Numbered from the stretch's first letter, positions 12,291-24,621 are shown. The stretch is 64,000 nt of DNA from Odobenus rosmarus divergens (GCF_000321225.1 NW_004450945.1:949987-1013986); one strand, 5' to 3'. Translations and numbers: made by a program. The notes: generated from the letters alone by a model not told the origin.

Positions 12291-12299
12291 AGGGGGCTG

Positions 12300-12814
12300 C
12301 CCCTAGTGATCTCTCAGGCCCTCTGGTCCAAAGATCCTATCATTCATTTTACAGGAGATTTTTGACCTTGTTATCTGAAGGTCGAAGGCTCTAGAATTGC
12401 TGACAGTAAGTTCCCTCTTCTAGAACTGCCCCATTATTATTTTTTCTTTACCTGCCAATTCAGAGAACTTTCCTCTGAGTCACTTGTCCTTTGTCCTTTC
12501 TTCTTGGTGAGGAAACCAAAGACACTTCAGTCTAGAGCCCGTAGGGAGATCTGTCTCCACAGACTTCCTTCTGAGTCCCGCTGTCTTTGTTTAATCAGGC
12601 TTCCAAAGTGCTTCCGCCTGAGCCTGTTCGAACCTCATTAGTCTCCCAACGTGGCTCACCAGCTTCTTGTCCCTGCTTCCCTATTCTCTTGAGCAACAGC
12701 TCTCTTCAGACCTAATTCGTCCGCAGTCACATCTCCCCGGACTGTCCTCCTCACGCCTCTACTTCTGTGCTACCATCCCTTCCACGCTTCAACTCTCAGG
12801 CTTCTTTTAGCCTC
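12300..12814. other. Unassigned intronic stretch
   Basis: Unique-looking, moderately GC-rich sequence with no repeat recognised and no splice-bounded open frame. Confidence 0.5.
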
Positions 12815-13040
12815 GTTATTTCTCAAATCTGGCTACACATTAGACTACCTGGGGGGCTAAAATACAGATGGCTGGGTGCTACCCCAAACCAATTAAATCA
12901 GAATTTTGAGGAATGGAATCTGGGAAGGAGTATCATGGAAAAATTTAGAAGTCCCACAGGAGATTCTAATGTGTGGCATTGGCAAGCACCATTGGTGTCT
13001 AGTGCTGGTGATCCTCCAGTGGGGGGATAAGCAAATCGGA
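12815..13040 (+). mobile_element. MER5A-type hAT-Charlie DNA transposon
   Basis: 'ggctacacattagactacct', 'aaaccaattaaatcagaatt' and 'aggagattctaatgtgtggc' follow the MER5A order (TIR-proximal, centre, second half). Most of the element is present. No coding capacity. Confidence 0.75.
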
Positions 13041-14517
13041 ATCACCTGAGCCGCTGGCTCCTCCTTACCTCCCGGGAGGGATGTCTGGGCATGTGAGGCA
13101 AACAAGGAGCCACCTTCCAGGTGGTTTGGAAAAGCCCCTTGATGAAACAAAGTTCTAGCTGAACCTCTAAAAGCAAGATGGACACTATCCCTTCCACTCA
13201 CTCACCTGTGGCTTCTCGCTGCATCCTGCACCAAGTTACTATTTCTAATCATGAAGAGTAACGCAGAGGAAAAAGCACTTGACAGCGAGATCCATATTCT
13301 TTTTCTCTGTCTGGACTAACTGGCTAGGGAATTGTGGGATTCCCTTTTCCTGTCAAAGCTTCATTTTCCCCTATGCATAAAAGAAGGTAATTGGGTTACT
13401 CGATAATCACTAAGCTTCCTTCCTATTTTATTACTTTGTTGTTTAAGGCCCCAAACCTATCGTTCCTTCACCATTACACAACCAGCCCCAGTTCTTTCTA
13501 CATTACGCGCCAGATGACGACGACATCAGGCAAACTTATTCCCGACCCCTGGGAGGCAAGGCTTTTTAAACCTTTCTCACCATACCAAGAACTACTGCTG
13601 CCCAAGCTTCAGTTCAGGCCTCTGGGTCTTCACAGAGGCCCTGTCAGTGTCCTCTGACAGCGACCCCATCGGACAGCAGTCCCCCTCCACATTTCTGGGT
13701 TTCCCACCTCCTGCAGGAAGGCAGCCCAGCGGTGCACCGGAGCTGGTGACAGGCTGACTGCAGTGTGGCCCTGGATGCCTTCTTTTTCGCTTACTTGGTC
13801 TTAGTGGGAGGTGGCCGAGTCTGTGAGGGGCTGCTGGCTGACGAACGTGTGGCAGAGAAGCGGTAACCAGAGTCTCTCCCTTTCCCTCCTGGCAGCTTTC
13901 AGTCGGGAGATGCACCATCTAAACGTGTTAGAGAGGATGGCCTCTAAGGCCACGTACACTGATCATCTGTCTAGGTACTGTGTGCGAGTATGCGGGTTTT
14001 ATTTTTTTTTTCACAAGTAATTGGAACTTACCTAAACTAATAATGATGATAAAAATACTATAATTAATATTTGACAAGACGAAAAACTAAAATAAGGAAT
14101 GTTCTTGGGTTTTGACCTGCCCTCCAGTGGCCTAGATCCTCTCCCTCTTTGCCCTAGCTCCTTGACATTTGAATCTGGGAATGGAGAAAGGAGAAAAGGA
14201 AACAAGAAAAGAAAAAAAAAAAACAAGCAAGGGTATTTTAGTCAGTCTGCAAAATAAAGGGCGTTGGGTCAGAGGTTGGTGGGGGTGATGAAATATTTGT
14301 GGATTGAGCTTGCTGGGGAGGATGGGTTTGGGGCAGGGTTTGGTGGAAAAGAGATAAATAGAGTAACCTGTGAAAGCTGGAGAGAAAAGTAAAGAAGAAA
14401 GGAACACATGTGTACCACCTCAAGGCTTTGAACTGGCTCTTCTTTAACATCCTTCCAAAGACCAAAAAAAGAAGAAGAAAAGAAAAGAAATTTAAAAGAA
14501 TGGAATTAAACAAATGT
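13041..14517. other. Unique intronic stretch with CpG-richer patch and purine tracts
   Basis: No interspersed repeat recognised. Bases 13650-13955 carry about a dozen CpG dinucleotides, unusual for this intron. Bases 14160-14240 and 14460-14500 are strongly purine-rich on the plus strand. Open frames (for example 13592-13918 minus) lack homology I recognise. Confidence 0.5.
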
Positions 14518-14535
14518 AAAAAATGAAAAAATTTT

Positions 14536-14674
14536 TCCAAACATTTTATTTATTTATGTGACAGAGAAAGACACAGCGAGAGCCTGACGTGGGGCTCGAT
14601 CCCAAATCCCTGGGATCATGACCTGAGCCGAAGGCTGACACTTAACGACTGAGCCACGACTGACAGGTGCCCCT
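14536..14674 (-). mobile_element. Can-SINE, short, with perfect 18-bp TSD
   Basis: Reverse-oriented SINE: left 'ttttatttatttatgtgaca', then 'tgggatcatgacctgagccg' and right end 'gagccacgactgacaggtgc'. The 18-bp flanks 14518-14535 and 14675-14692 are identical. The CT-rich middle is shorter than in other copies here. Confidence 0.93.
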
Positions 14675-14699
14675 AAAAAATGAAAAAATTTTAAGTCAT

Positions 14700-15245
14700 A
14701 TTTGCTTGCTCTGTGCTTCTCAAATTCCATACCAGTTAGAGAACCAACCCAGACTGGCCATAGGCTCACAGGTATAGGAAGCATGATGATATTAAAGACA
14801 TTTATCTGCATTTCAAAAAAGGAGATTTCAAAATAGTTCACAGAGAACAGGAGAGGCATAATTCCATAGAGAAAGACTCTCAAAGGAAACCTGGCTGAAG
14901 AAAAGTGCAAGACTCTCAGGTGAAACAGAGGTCTACCAACTACCACCCCCTAAACTACTGTTGTTTGTTTCTGGAAAGGGCTTTGGAGCACAGCTTTGCG
15001 CATTTGTTCAGACAGTCTATGCCAGCCTCACATCACAGTGGCCGAGTCGAACGGTTGCAACAAAGACTGCATGGCCTATCAAGCTAGAAATACTTACGAT
15101 TTGAGCTTTTATAAGAAAAGTTTGCTGACCATGACTTAAAAAATAAAAGTTTAACTGCATAATCATGAATATTTCAAATTACAAAGGAGGCACAGGGTGA
15201 GTGTGTCGGTTGGTCAGGTGGAATGTTTATAAAAATGCTTTTGGG
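14700..15245. other. Unassigned intronic stretch
   Basis: Nothing recognised; no coding or repeat signal that I can support. Confidence 0.4.
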
Positions 15246-15261
15246 ATATAAAAAGATTTCT

Positions 15262-15391
15262 TTCTTTTTTTTGTTTTTATTTTTATTTATCTGTTTTTTA
15301 TTTTAATTCATTAGCCAACACCTAGTACATCATTAGTTTCAGATGTAGTGTCAAACCATTCATCAATTGTGCCTAACACCCAGTGCTCATC
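15262..15391 (-). mobile_element. Very short carnivore L1 3' end with TSD
   Basis: A 130-bp 5'-truncated L1. Antisense 3' UTR 'cctagtacatcattagtttc' and 'taacacccagtgctcatc', with the tail as T-rich sequence at left. TSDs 15246-15261 and 15392-15407 match at 15 of 16 positions. Confidence 0.9.
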
Positions 15392-15409
15392 ATATAAAGA
15401 GATTTCTAA

Positions 15410-16910
15410 TAAATCAGTTTTCAAAGGAACACCTATGGAATGGTGAAGTGTGGGTACAGCTTCAGGGAGACAAACAGGATGTGATGGCTACCGTGGGAAC
15501 AAATTCAACAGCTATGCCTCAGAAGGAGCTGAGCCGTGCCACATAATACTACAGACTGCTTCTAAACCAGATGCCCTATGAGCAGGGATGAGAGGAAGTT
15601 ATGGTGACTAGGAGCAGCATGGTTTTCTGGTCACTGCAACAGTGTGGGAATCCTGGGATTTCCCTCCAGACCTTTGGTAATCAGTGATGTTAAACTTCAC
15701 CCCTAGTTGATGCTTGTGATACATCCTTGTGGCTAATTCTGTTACAGATAAGCACTTCCTCTTTTTCTAATAGGCAGCCCCTGTCCATCAGAGCGTCCCC
15801 TTAATGTTGTTATCTGTCTTTATCAATTTTTAATTTTAGCTTCTCGGAGCCTGAGGGAAACAGCAGATCACAGAGCAAGCTTTCTCCTTTTCTCACATAA
15901 ATGCATTTCTCAATTCTATCCCTTGCATATATGTTCCTCATTACTACTAATTCTGTCTTCCCCTTTCTAAGCTCCGTGTGAAGACTGATTTTGGAGGGTG
16001 GATCCAACTTCAGGCTAAAAGGAAAGAGGAAACGAAGAAACCTGCTCTAAAAAGCAAAGGGCTTCTCCAGTGCAGAACAGATCTCCTCAGGCCTAATTCC
16101 CAGATTTTAAAGAAGCAATAAACAATTTAGGGATCGGACAAGCATGATGACTTTTGATTAATGAGACTGACCTCATTTATATAGGATATTTATAACCCCG
16201 ATTTCAGATATTCTGTGACCTGCAGGCTTGTGAGGTCACATTATGACTACATTGAGCATAGAAAAATTCAAATTTAGCCTGTTTGTGTGAAAAGAAGCTA
16301 TATGTGCAGCTGTTTAAACCAGTATAACCTCTTACTCGCCCTTCTACCCACCTTCTCTTAGGAGCAGTCAGCTGCTATCTGGAGCTATGTTTCCTACATC
16401 TTAGTTATTGAAATAACTTCATTCATTTCTTTATTTTTCAAAGTGATTAAGTTTGTTGCAAGTATGGTGTGACACCCCCTCTCAAGGGAACAAGTGACTT
16501 GATCCATGGGAAAGATGATATTTAGTATATTATCTATTATGAAATGATCTGTGATTGGTCCAGATGAGGGCAAGTGTTCGTGGGTCTGGAAGGTTATTAA
16601 ATGGTAGTAGCAACAACTTACTTAGTTTTAGGGGTGCCAAAACACGGGAGCAGTTTAAGGGCAGAACACTCTGCGTGTGTGTGCGTGTGTACATGCGTAT
16701 GTCTATCCCTAAGTGTTTACTTTGTACATGAGTACACTTATGTTTTAGCAAGTTATTGTAATACCTTGGTTATGAATTAGGTGTAAAGGTTCTTAGAGAT
16801 TCTGATAACTCACTCTTAAAGGAGACAAGGTCTATTTTAGGTGGAAGGACTGAAGAGAAATTTCAGATTTCAGTTTAGTGCCATAATGTGAAAGGAACGT
16901 GAATAGGATA
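15410..16910. other. Unassigned intronic stretch with short GT-rich patch
   Basis: No repeat family recognised. A short GT-rich patch lies at 16672-16700. Sequence otherwise looks unique. Confidence 0.45.
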
Positions 16911-16912
16911 CC

Positions 16913-16946
16913 TTTTTTTAAAGATTTCATTTATTTATTTGAGAGG

Positions 16947-16977
<31 letters not shown>

Positions 16978-17143
16978 CAGTGTGGAGAGGGCAGAGCGGG
17001 AGGGAGAGAATGGGAGAGAATCCCAAGCTAACTCCACATTGAGTGTGGAGCCTCTAGCGGGGCTTGATCCCACAACCTGAGATCATGACCTAAGCCAAAA
17101 CAAAGAGCTGGCTGGTTAACTGACTGAGCCACCCAGGTGCCCC
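16913..17143 (-). mobile_element. Can-SINE with expanded (GA)n
   Basis: Reverse-oriented SINE with 'aaagatttcatttatttatt', a long (GA)n run at about 16950-16977, then 'tcccacaacctgagatcatg' and 'ctgagccacccaggtgcccc'. Approximate TSD 'gaataggata' and 'aattagatat'. Confidence 0.9.
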
Positions 17144-17149
17144 AATTAG

Positions 17150-17670
17150 ATATAACTTTTTATTTTGGGTAATTTTCCAAGGTTTGGCTATAAAATTCAG
17201 GCTACCATAAAATCCTTCAGACCTGTCACAGTAAGAGCTATAGATTTCTTGCTTCTCCAGTGTGTTGAGTGAGGTAAAGCTGAAAAGTTCTTTTTCTAAT
17301 GAAACCAGTCCACTGTTGGTACAGAATTAGGGTGGGGGGGAAGTGTGGTAAATTCTATCTCTTTAATAGCAAAGTGATCATGTAGTAACAGTTCCATATT
17401 TTGGAACTCAAAGTAAGTGAAGGATGACATAAAATATATAATTTATCATATTGTTTCCACAATATATTTAAAGTCCAGTGACTGAGAATTTACGAAAATC
17501 TTTTGATATAAATTCATTACAATACAATTGTCTTGAACGAATATGCTATCCCTTGTAGTTTGACCTCACTCAAGAAAAGAGAGAATAAAAATGTATTTTA
17601 CAACAGGGAGCATTATATATGAAAGGGAAGTATCTAATATAATTAAAGATAAAGATTCTAAAGGTCCATG
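17150..17670. other. Unassigned intronic stretch
   Basis: AT-rich; no repeat or coding signal recognised. Confidence 0.4.
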
Positions 17671-17674
17671 AGGG

Positions 17675-17890
17675 GAGCATTGGGAACCAATTGGGAACAT
17701 GAACTTCAGAATTCCAATTTTGCCACACTACAGACGTTTGACCTTGAGCAAGTTATATATATAAGCTTCCTAAATCTCAGTTTCTCATCTGGAGAACAGG
17801 GATACAAATACCTAATGCTGTATGTTGCAGTAAGAGTAAAGTGTCTGGTCCAGATCCCGGCAGGTGCTCAATGAAAGGTAGGTAATGGTT
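17675..17890 (+). repeat. MIR SINE
   Basis: Sense MIR: 'gaccttgagcaagttatata', 'aaatctcagtttctcatctg', 'gagaacagggatacaaatac', ending 'caggtgctcaatgaaaggta'. Confidence 0.8.
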
Positions 17891-18569
17891 ATCACTGTTC
17901 TAAACTGTGGTCTGCATATTCCCATGCCCTGAGAATGATGAGTCACAGCAGTTATAATGAGGTGCATGTTTCAGTTCCATGGAGACTCACAGTTATTTCT
18001 CAGACAATTTTATGGTCTCTTGATATTTTTTTAAACAACGGAAAAACAACCCAAACCACCGCACAGAAATTTATACAGTGATAAATCTTAACAATTTCAC
18101 ACTAAGATTCACTGTGGTGTATGTACACTACCCAAATTCTTCACATGGCTAGCTGCTTTGATTTTTAGTGTCAGGTTTTTATACCATGATGGCTGGACCC
18201 AAAACTACCACACAGATGGTCTCAGACTCAGCACTCATGACCTTATTAAGGATCCAGAGTCATTGGCCATCAGCGTCAGTATGTAATTGCAATAATCTTT
18301 GGCAGACAGATGTATACCTACTAGGTCTTAGTGCTGATCAAGGCACATTTCCTGAAACAAAAGCCGCGTTTTCATAGAGAGACCAATCGTATCCTCCCTG
18401 AGAACTTCATCTTCTCGCTGACCAGAAAACATCTTACGTGATCCATGTTTTACAGTTAAAAGCTAACTACAATGGAAAGTAAATGCCATAATCTCAAAAC
18501 CAATGCCACAGTCAAACTTTACTTCTCACTCACACAAAGTCTTAGGAGGACATTTCCTTCCAGGCAGCT

Positions 18570-18653
18570 CTCTCTCCCTGCTGAGCAGGGAGCCTGGGAT
18601 CATGGACTGAGCCAAAAGCAGACGTTTAACCAACTGAACCACCCAGGCCCCCT
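18570..18653 (-). mobile_element. Can-SINE remnant with internal deletion
   Basis: 'ctccctgctgagcagggagc' joins directly to 'ctgggatcatggactgagcc', losing the usual 'ccgatgcgggactcgatcc' block. It ends 'gaaccacccaggccccc'. The tail and CT-rich part are not recognisable. Confidence 0.8.
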
Positions 18654-18659
18654 GGACTC

Positions 18660-19864
18660 GTGCTTTGAATGTTGATATCCCTGCAATGAGCCTGCACTAT
18701 GTGAAGGGATGACTCCTGGGACCAAAGCGGAGACCTGATCTCTTTGCATATGTCTCATTAGGCTTTCAGGACAAGCAGAACACCAGTGTTAGGAGAGAAC
18801 ACAGGGAATATAAGCACCTTTTAAAATGTCATGGCCAGGAAGAGATGAGCCCAGAGCCTGAAGAGAATATACCTAGAAATAGTTCCTTTTCCACATTCCA
18901 ACTTGTGAGAACACTGCTTTCATAGATCACACACACACCCCCCCCCACACACACACCCATGCGCTCATGTACACATGTGCACACACACACAATTCCATGC
19001 ACATGGTATCTTTAATTTAACTACAGGTAACAACAACATAGCGCTGAGTATCCATGAGTATCTCATATAAACTGGAGAGCTGGAAACCAACTCTACCCAA
19101 ATTGCTTTTAGATTTCCAATGTGTTACACAAAAATGGAAACTTTTAAAAATATACTTTGGAGAGAATGTAAGACAAAGCTTTAACTACTCTTTCCATGGT
19201 GGACAAAATCTTTTCAGCTGATGAAATATTTCCTAAGTAGTGACTTGTAAAATCTCTTAAAAAACTTAAAAACTGATTTGCACTTATTATAATTATTGGC
19301 ATATTTATTAATATAATAGGCAATTGTCAAGATTATAAGAGCATCAATTGCAATTATAAAGAGAGATATAAAAATTTTCCAGGAAATAAATATCTAGTAT
19401 AAATTAGAAATTTAATAACTGGCTCAATTAACTCAGCATATGAAATTGTAGTTCATATGTAATTTAATTGTTCATCTCTAGTATTTATAAGAGAAAGATT
19501 TGAAATATATTTTGTTATTTTATGGCAGCCTTCAATCTCTGCTCCTTTCAAATTTCAAAGAGGAAGTCAGTCAGGGAGATGGGAAGCTTGACTTTGTGAA
19601 GTTGCAACTGGATCAGTCCCCTGGGGGTGGTAGAGCACATTTGAGACTGCTTCCTAGTGGTTTGGGATAAGATAAATTTGTTTCAAATGAAGGAGACTCA
19701 CCTCAGGAAAATGAGCTATTTGTCCAAGAACTCAAAGACCAAAGAGAAAATATCAAAGGCTAGCTTTCAGTACCGCTCAAAACCAGACGCTCATGTGTAG
19801 ATTGTTTACTCAAGCACTGATAACCAGGCTCTTCCCCACTTGTTAAAACAAGTTAGTAGTTTGT
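18660..19864. other. Unassigned intronic stretch with (AC)n
   Basis: Apart from the (AC)n tract, this is AT-rich sequence with no repeat family recognised. Confidence 0.45.
18928..18990. repeat. Interrupted (AC)n microsatellite
   Basis: Three AC blocks separated by a C-run and by 'atgcgctcatgtacacatgt'. Much of it alternates purine and pyrimidine, so it may form Z-DNA. Confidence 0.9.
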
Positions 19865-19985
19865 CCATTCATTCAGCAAACATTTACTGAGTACCTATTA
19901 CTTGCCAGGCAGCATGTTAAGTGCCAGAAATACAGAGAATAAATCAAATGCTCCAAGAGCCCAAGGGTGGGAGGAGGGATGGAGG
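19865..19985 (-). repeat. L2 3'-end fragment
   Basis: 'cattcattcagcaaacattt', 'actgagtacctattacttgc', 'caggcagcatgttaagtgcc', 'gaaatacagagaataaatc' is the antisense L2 3' end. Confidence 0.7.
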
Positions 19986-20194
19986 GGCCATCAAACCCAT
20001 ATTAAGGAGCTAGGTTTGTGCATCTCAATACATTTCTGATCTTTAAGCCAAATAATAAGAATTTCCAATCCTGACCTATCTTCCTATGGTATGGTGGTCT
20101 GGGGGAATTCCACACAAACCTAGCTCTTTCTTGGAGCTATAAGATATGGCAATAATGGAGCTCCCCAGCACCCCTGAGTTTCTAAATCAACCCA

Positions 20195-20672
20195 ATTATG
20201 GCAGATACCTTCAATGGCTCCCTATCAAGTTTGAAGTCCAAATTCAATGGCACAGCTTTGAAAATGCTTGATGATCTAATCTCATCTTATAATAAAACAG
20301 AATTCATAACCTAGTCTTAATTTCTGAAATAGTTCTTGCATTTTATGGCCTTCTTCTTTGCTTACTTTGCTTTCTTTCAATCATATTTGTTTACAGATCA
20401 GTGACTTAGCTAATCTTTACATCTCACCTCAAATATAATTCTTCAGAAATGTTTCTTACCCCTCTCCAGTCAAAATAAATCTGTCTTCCATACTTCCATG
20501 GCAAACTGCTAGCTCTTACTGCACACTGTCCTGTACAATAGTTGCTAACATGCTTGTCTCTATTCCTTATAACTGAGAACAAGGGTAGTATATTACTGTC
20601 TCAGTATCCACCACTGTGCCTATAGTAGTGTTGGTGCAAGGTATGACTTCAATAAGTGTACATTAATTTGAA
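20195..20672 (+). repeat. L2 3' portion
   Basis: L2 order is visible: 'atggctccctatcaagtttg', 'aagtccaaattcaatggcac', later 'ctgcacactgtcctgtacaa', and the end 'aacaagggtagtatattact' to 'gacttcaataagtgtacatt'. Confidence 0.7.
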
Positions 20673-20896
20673 TTGCTCTCTACTTTCCTTGTCTAGGTTG
20701 GGTCCTAAAATTCTCCAAAAGAAACTTAAATTCTGCCTACCAGCTAGCTACTACTTTTTTTTTTCCAGAGGCCTCCAGACCCTCTCCACTTTGATCCTTC
20801 ATACTCTTGTTCTTTCTCTGTCCACCCATCAACACCCAGTTCAATGGCCTCCTATTACAGAAGTTGATCAACCCATCTCTTTCCCTCAGATTCTTT

Positions 20897-21106
20897 TTTT
20901 TTATTATTTTTATTTTTTAAAGATTTTATTTATTTGAGAGAGAGAATGAGAGACAGAGAGAGAGCGCATGAGAGGGGGTAGGGTCAGAGGGAGAAGCAGA
21001 CTCCCTGCTGAGCAGGGAGCCCGATGCGGAACTCGATCCTGGGACTCCAGGATCATGACCTGAGCCGAAGGCAGTTGCTTAACCGACTGAGCCACCCAGG
21101 CGCCCC
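20897..21106 (-). mobile_element. Can-SINE, full length, 15-bp TSD
   Basis: 'aaagattttatttatttgag', (GA)-rich, 'agactccctgctgagcaggg', 'aggatcatgacctgagccga' and 'gagccacccaggcgcccc'. Perfect TSD 'tccctcagattcttt' at 20882-20896 and 21107-21121. Confidence 0.96.
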
Positions 21107-21344
21107 TCCCTCAGATTCTTTATTCAAGCCCAGAGGTCACGAATTCAAATGCTCATAAGCACAAGACATATAACATCAAAGCAGGAAGCCAACTAGTATA
21201 AAATAAGAAGTAGATGGACCCAACTGGAGAAAATATGTCCACACAAAGGCAACTAGGTTATTATTTTTCTAATTGCCAGATGATTAATATCATGTACATT
21301 ATAATGCAGTTATAATGCTATCCCCTTAACACAAGGCAACAAAT

Positions 21345-21685
21345 CCTTCCTCACTAAACTCTATTCTCTGTACCTTTGCATTTTTTTTTTTTTTTTCTCC
21401 ACCTGAAGTGCCTCTACCTTTATCTATCCTTCAAGACATGGAGCTAATGTTGTTTCCCCCTTTGAATCTTCTCCAATCCCTCCAGGTAGAATTTGCAATC
21501 TTTTTTTTTTTTTTTTTACCCTTGTTTGCATTATACCTTTTCTACAGCTCTTGTCTGCCACTTGTCAGAGCACACCTCACACCAGTTCTATTAGCATACG
21601 TTAGCTCTTTCTTATGTTGTCCTCCTTCAGCACAGGGCCGGACACACATATATACTCTGTATATACAGTTGAATTAAACCTGGAT
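21345..21685 (+). repeat. L2 3' portion with two poly-T runs
   Basis: 'ctaccttttctacagctctt' region and 'cagcacagggccggacacac', 'cagttgaattaaacctgg' follow the L2 3' end. T runs at about 21381-21397 and 21501-21517. Confidence 0.6.
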
Positions 21686-21689
21686 CCTT

Positions 21690-22610
21690 GTCATCCTTCT
21701 CCTGAGCAGTAGCAACTGGGTTCTTGGCCCTAAATTCTATAAGGCAAGTTTTTGAAAAGCACTACGCCCAAATTATGGACAGGAAAATCTATGTTTCACA
21801 CGATGAGGTAATGGTCCTTGTCTCAACTAGAAGACTGGTAGCAACATTAAGGTCAAAAGCCTTATCTCTGACAACACAAGACCCACACAGAGTTAGTTCC
21901 CTTAGACTTGGCCACCATTACCAGTGTGTTTACACAATACTTCACACTCTCCAAGAGAACAGAGAGGCACTCTAATTGATGAATACACTCTTGATATTGA
22001 ACTTATTTATAGTTTTTGGAGGGGAGGGAGGCAGTTTGGTGAGTGTGCTGTTAAAACTCTAGGAACTTGGCAGCGGCCAGTGCACAGGAATTCCCCCTGC
22101 TTTGCATTTTAACACTGCTGTGATTTGTAGACATCACTATTTAATGAAGCACACAGCTGTGCAAGAAGAGCAGGAGGCGGAGTTTGGCAATGAAGGGTCA
22201 GCAGGAAATCTGGCAATCATGTCATCTGGAATTTCCCTAACTCAGTCAAGCTGCCCCTCCTTCCTTTGCCCTCCTCCAGCTCAACCTCCAGTCACTCTCC
22301 AAAACGACCATTTTAATTACACAAATAACCAAGGAGAGAAATTGCAGTAGAAGCCTTGCCCTTTAACTCAACTTTAGCAAGTATATTTTTACAAGTCCAG
22401 GAACTAGAGTGGCCAAACTTGAAAGATAAAATAAGAAATGATCCAGATCTTCAGCTAAAATTGTAATGGAAACATTGAGGGAAGCTAAAAAAGAAATCTC
22501 TTTGGATAATATTATAAATTATTTCTTTTAATTAAATTAGCCCTGCCCTTTCCTATTTTAGCTGTAAACAGAAGTTTCCAAAGCAGCAATTTGAAAGTTG
22601 GGAAACTCTG
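21690..22610. other. Unassigned intronic stretch
   Basis: Looks unique. Open frames (for example 21724-21975 plus) have no family I recognise and no splice context. Confidence 0.45.
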
Positions 22611-22614
22611 TGGT

Positions 22615-22815
22615 GTCCTGTGAAGCTGAGTTTTATAGTGGGGTTCAAATCCTAGCTCAGTAACTTACACATCGTGAGACACCGACAAGTTAATGCGGCC
22701 TTTTTGAACTATATTTTCCTCCTCTATGACATGGGGATAATAGGATATAGCCACTGGGAATGTTAGGAGGGTTAACCTGAGAAAGTATACTTACAAGGTC
22801 TGACACCTAGGGACA
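22615..22815 (+). repeat. MIR SINE
   Basis: Sense MIR: 'gttcaaatcctagctcagta', 'tatgacatggggataatagg', ending 'aaggtctgacacctaggga'. Confidence 0.75.
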
Positions 22816-22819
22816 TGCA

Positions 22820-24474
22820 GTGTGTTTTCTCTTTACCTTTCTCCCTCACCCCATTCCCCCCCAACACACTGATACCACCTCCATGACTTAAGAGTATTGT
22901 TGTAAGTCCAATGAAAAATAGACCTCTTTTTAAAACATAACAGATTCAGGTAAGTACTTGATATCTGAGATATCTTGCTAAGTAAATGATATGATAATGT
23001 CTTTATTTCAATAATGCAAAGCAATTTATCAACACATATATTTATTCATTTCCAAAGTATTCCTATAAAGTATAAGGTCACAAGTATCCATCCTATGGTT
23101 AGAGAAAATGGGAACAAAGGTTAAGTCATATGATCCAAATCTTTAAATGAAAACTATAATCCTTGAGTTCTATCATCCCTTATTGTAGCTTTCCCCATAT
23201 TATCTCAAAGTATCCTCCTCAGAGTTATAAATCAAAGACAAGACTGATAATCCAAGAAATGCTTACTAAAGACATCATAAATAAAAAAGCAACTGAGATT
23301 CTTAAATAAAGAAAAAAACAAGCAAACCAATGTTCTATTTGCTACATGTTTCATTAAGAATAAATAACATAAAGCACTACTAAGTAAGGATGAATTTAAA
23401 ACAAAGACAAATTAATCTTTTAACATTATACTTCAGCTTTAGATTTTTATAACCATAATAGAAAAAAGAAAAAAAATACAACAAAGGAGCAATCAAAGAG
23501 TTAGATAGAAATGTAATCTTCATGCTAGCCAGAGGCTTGTGAAGTAAAGCTATAACTAACTCATAGATTCAACTCTTTTGTGGGGAAAAAAAGTTATTTA
23601 GATTAAAAGTTGGAAATCATCACCATTTGTTATAAAGTCCCCTGGCCCATTTATTCCCCACACTCCCACATGTGCTGCCTTTTTAATCTTTTCATCTATG
23701 ATCAGCAAACATGCTCTAAGGATCTGCTCTACGTCAGGCACTCCCAGCTACTTTGGCATACCGTATCTCAGCAAGCATATGCCATTTGAGTTTTTCTTCA
23801 GAGGTTAGATGTATTCAGGCCAGAGAAGAAATTATGCAACCAAACCAAATGCTTTTATATGCTATTGGTCAGAGTGTGGATTTTGGCATCAAATTAATAA
23901 GTGACAGAACTGAAGATCAGATTCTGGCTAATGAACAAAAGAGGAAACCGAAAGATTGTGGTTTCTTTTAGATTTTTGTTCACAAAACAAGTTGGTTTCC
24001 TTAAATGAATATATTTCTCCTAACTATTAACATTGACAAATTATTTGCTGAAACTGGTTAAAATAGTTAAAAATAGTACATACAGTTATTGGAGTTCAAT
24101 GTTAGTAAATCATTTTCTTAAGTTGTACCTATTGTCAAGGCTGCTTTCAAAGACTACTAATCTACGGAGCAAGATCATGAAGTCAATTTAGAGGGCTAAA
24201 GCTAACTTAAGAGAGGGAGAGAGCAAGCAATCATGTAAATACAAGAGATGACTCTGGAATGGGATAAATCACAAGGGAATAATTGGAATATATCCGATCC
24301 CACTGCGTGTAGTATGGGTAAGTATTGTTTTATGAAATTTTGTGGTTCAACTTATAGGTGATTACGTGCCTATGTATATATGTGTGTATGCACAGTAGAC
24401 ATATGCTACATAAACAGCATACTTTTATTACGACTAGTGACCAAAAATATTGAAAGACCACTCTACAGAATAGT
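22820..24474. other. Unassigned AT-rich intronic stretch
   Basis: No repeat recognised with confidence. A short L2/MIR-like piece may lie at 23700-23750 ('ctctacgtcaggcactccca'). Confidence 0.4.
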
Positions 24475-24515
24475 TAAGATACATTTTTAAATTTTTTTTT
24501 CTTACTTTCTTTTCT

Positions 24516-24620
24516 TTAAGATTTTATTTTAAGTAATCTCTACACCCAATATGGGGCTTGAACTTACAACCCCAAGATCAAGAGTCATATGCTCTACCAA
24601 CTGAGCCAGCCAGGCACCCC
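24516..24620 (-). mobile_element. Can-SINE, older short subfamily
   Basis: Different body from the common copies: 'aagtaatctctacacccaat', 'atggggcttgaacttacaac', 'gctctaccaactgagccagc', 'caggcacccc'. Flanks 'taagatacattttt' and 'taagatctgttttt' form an imperfect TSD (24475-24488 and 24621-24634). Confidence 0.9.
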
Positions 24621-24621
24621 T

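Noticed and set aside
13592..13918. 108-aa minus-strand open frame as a gene
   Set aside because: No recognisable domain and low-complexity composition. The local higher GC content lowers stop-codon density and explains its length.
14554..14946. 130-aa minus-strand open frame as a gene
   Set aside because: Its C-terminal part reads through the Can-SINE (VSRGSVVKCQPSAQVMIPGIW is translated SINE), so it is a repeat-derived frame.
21030..21106. tRNA gene(s)
   Set aside because: Several tRNA-like heads with box A/B-like text are present, but each is the 5' part of a Can-SINE followed by a CT-rich region and A tail. None has intact tRNA folding with an isolated gene context.
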